Shown one piece after another: positions 63,120 to 64,000 of a DNA stretch of 64,000 nucleotides; the first letter of the stretch is position 1; each line of letters opens with the position of its first letter. The notes under the pieces are model-generated. The model saw only the letters and a list, made by a program, of their open reading frames with translations, was not told the DNA's origin and did no database searches. The stretch lies in assembly GCA_009767595.1 (NCBI GenBank), contig VSDK01016433.1:42309-106308 (forward strand). The letters run 5' to 3'. The stretch is from Symbiodinium kawagutii. Its lineage: Eukaryota; Sar; Dinophyceae; Suessiales; Symbiodiniaceae. A program made the position numbers and the translations under genes.

Positions 63120-64000
63120 TGTAGATGATGATTGAGAATAGTTGGAGGTTTATTGTTGGTGAACTTTGCTGATTTGCGCTGATGGTCGACCTTTTGGCCG
63201 CGGATGAGAGCCATTCATTCATGGTGGTCAACCAATGGCTCCTACATGATTATGTTACTTGAGGATGATTACTAGCCGTTAATAGTAGCCATGGTTGGAT
63301 TCATGATTCATGATATTCATTTGTTAATGATTTATGATGATGGATTAGCCAATTCTTGATGGTTTATTAATGGCTACTATAGTAAATGATGGATGATGAT
63401 GGCTACTATCATGACTACCTGATGGTCAATTAGTGATTCACTAATAGGCAATTGATACTTGATTCATCGCTCATAATGTTTACTCCTGGTTGGTATTGGT
63501 CTGTTTATAGTGGTACAAGACTGCATGCTAACAGTACATAGTTGTGGTTAAGGGTGTTGAAAAAGCCCCTTGTTCCAGTATTTTTGATGGGTTTCTACGA
63601 GGGCGACTATCCTCACCCATTGGTAATTGAATTAGCTTTGAGCGTATCAAGAAGTATTGGCTGGGAAGGCGGTTATATTTGCAATACAGCGGCATGAGAC
63701 TGCGGATATGCATAGCATCCAAAGTGCATGGTACATATGCTGGAACCAAACCAAGACATGTTGCTCATTGATGTGCATGACTCGAACAAAATCGCACACC
63801 CTTACCCTCTGTCCAAACCCACCCCCAAAAAAAAATCCAGCCCCCTTGGCGAAAAAAGGAAGCAATCCCGCCACCCAACAACTACCACCAACGGACCACC
63901 AACCATTTTACTGTCATCAGTATTCCCCACTAAGAACCGTGATCCACTACATTGAAGCATCACCGAGCAGAATTTCTTTTGGATATTCTGAAATTCTGAG
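63120..64000. other. Intron-like; possible Lys/Thr-rich exon at 63800-63930
   Basis: AT-rich GATGGATGATGATGG words to 63480. A + frame near the end reads KPTPKKKSSPLGEKRKQSRH but lacks clear splice signals. Confidence 0.35.

Overview
This window looks like nuclear DNA of a dinoflagellate, most likely a core dinoflagellate of the Symbiodiniaceae type. The order-level placement is inference. The evidence is: GC-richer coding islands of about 50-180 bases scattered through long, repeat-laden, AT-richer introns; a ubiquitin-like plus ankyrin-repeat gene of a style common in those genomes; degenerate TTTAGGG-type telomere repeats; and many short inverted-repeat elements. There is no operon-like packing, no Shine-Dalgarno layout, and no rRNA, tRNA or CRISPR array that I can recognise.

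Almost every convincing exon reads on the + strand. I called exons by hand from three signals: an open GC-rich frame, an AG acceptor, and a GT (sometimes GC) donor. Most cannot be named. Region by region: 0.8-2.9 kb is tandem satellite; 3.9-33 kb holds about 35 isolated exons; 33.5-34.8 kb is an intron-poor ubiquitin-like/ankyrin gene copy that decays towards its 3' end; 36-41 kb holds six exons; 41.86-48.58 kb holds an ankyrin-type split gene with a 4.1-kb intron that contains a GC-rich ORF cluster (43.7-46.4 kb); 48.7-49.3 kb is a 12-bp minisatellite next to a frameshifted pseudogene; 50-62.9 kb holds about 20 more exons, including two short phase-compatible chains (54.2-54.6 and 60.06-62.87 kb).

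The strongest theme is a set of short (about 75-150 bp) terminal-inverted-repeat elements in three abundant families. Family A begins GGCTATGGGTCAA, family B TGGTGGTTTCTCAAAATAGGGG, and family C CTGGTTGGTGGTTTC. Several copies interrupt coding sequence and are flanked by 4-6 base direct repeats. At 21.17-21.41 kb, removing the elements plus one direct repeat restores an open frame that ordinary GT-AG splicing does not. Similar cases occur at 32.65, 54.27 and 58.99 kb, although GT-AG models remain possible there. These are candidates for introner-like or nonconventional introns of mobile origin. All exon boundaries are manual predictions without transcript support.
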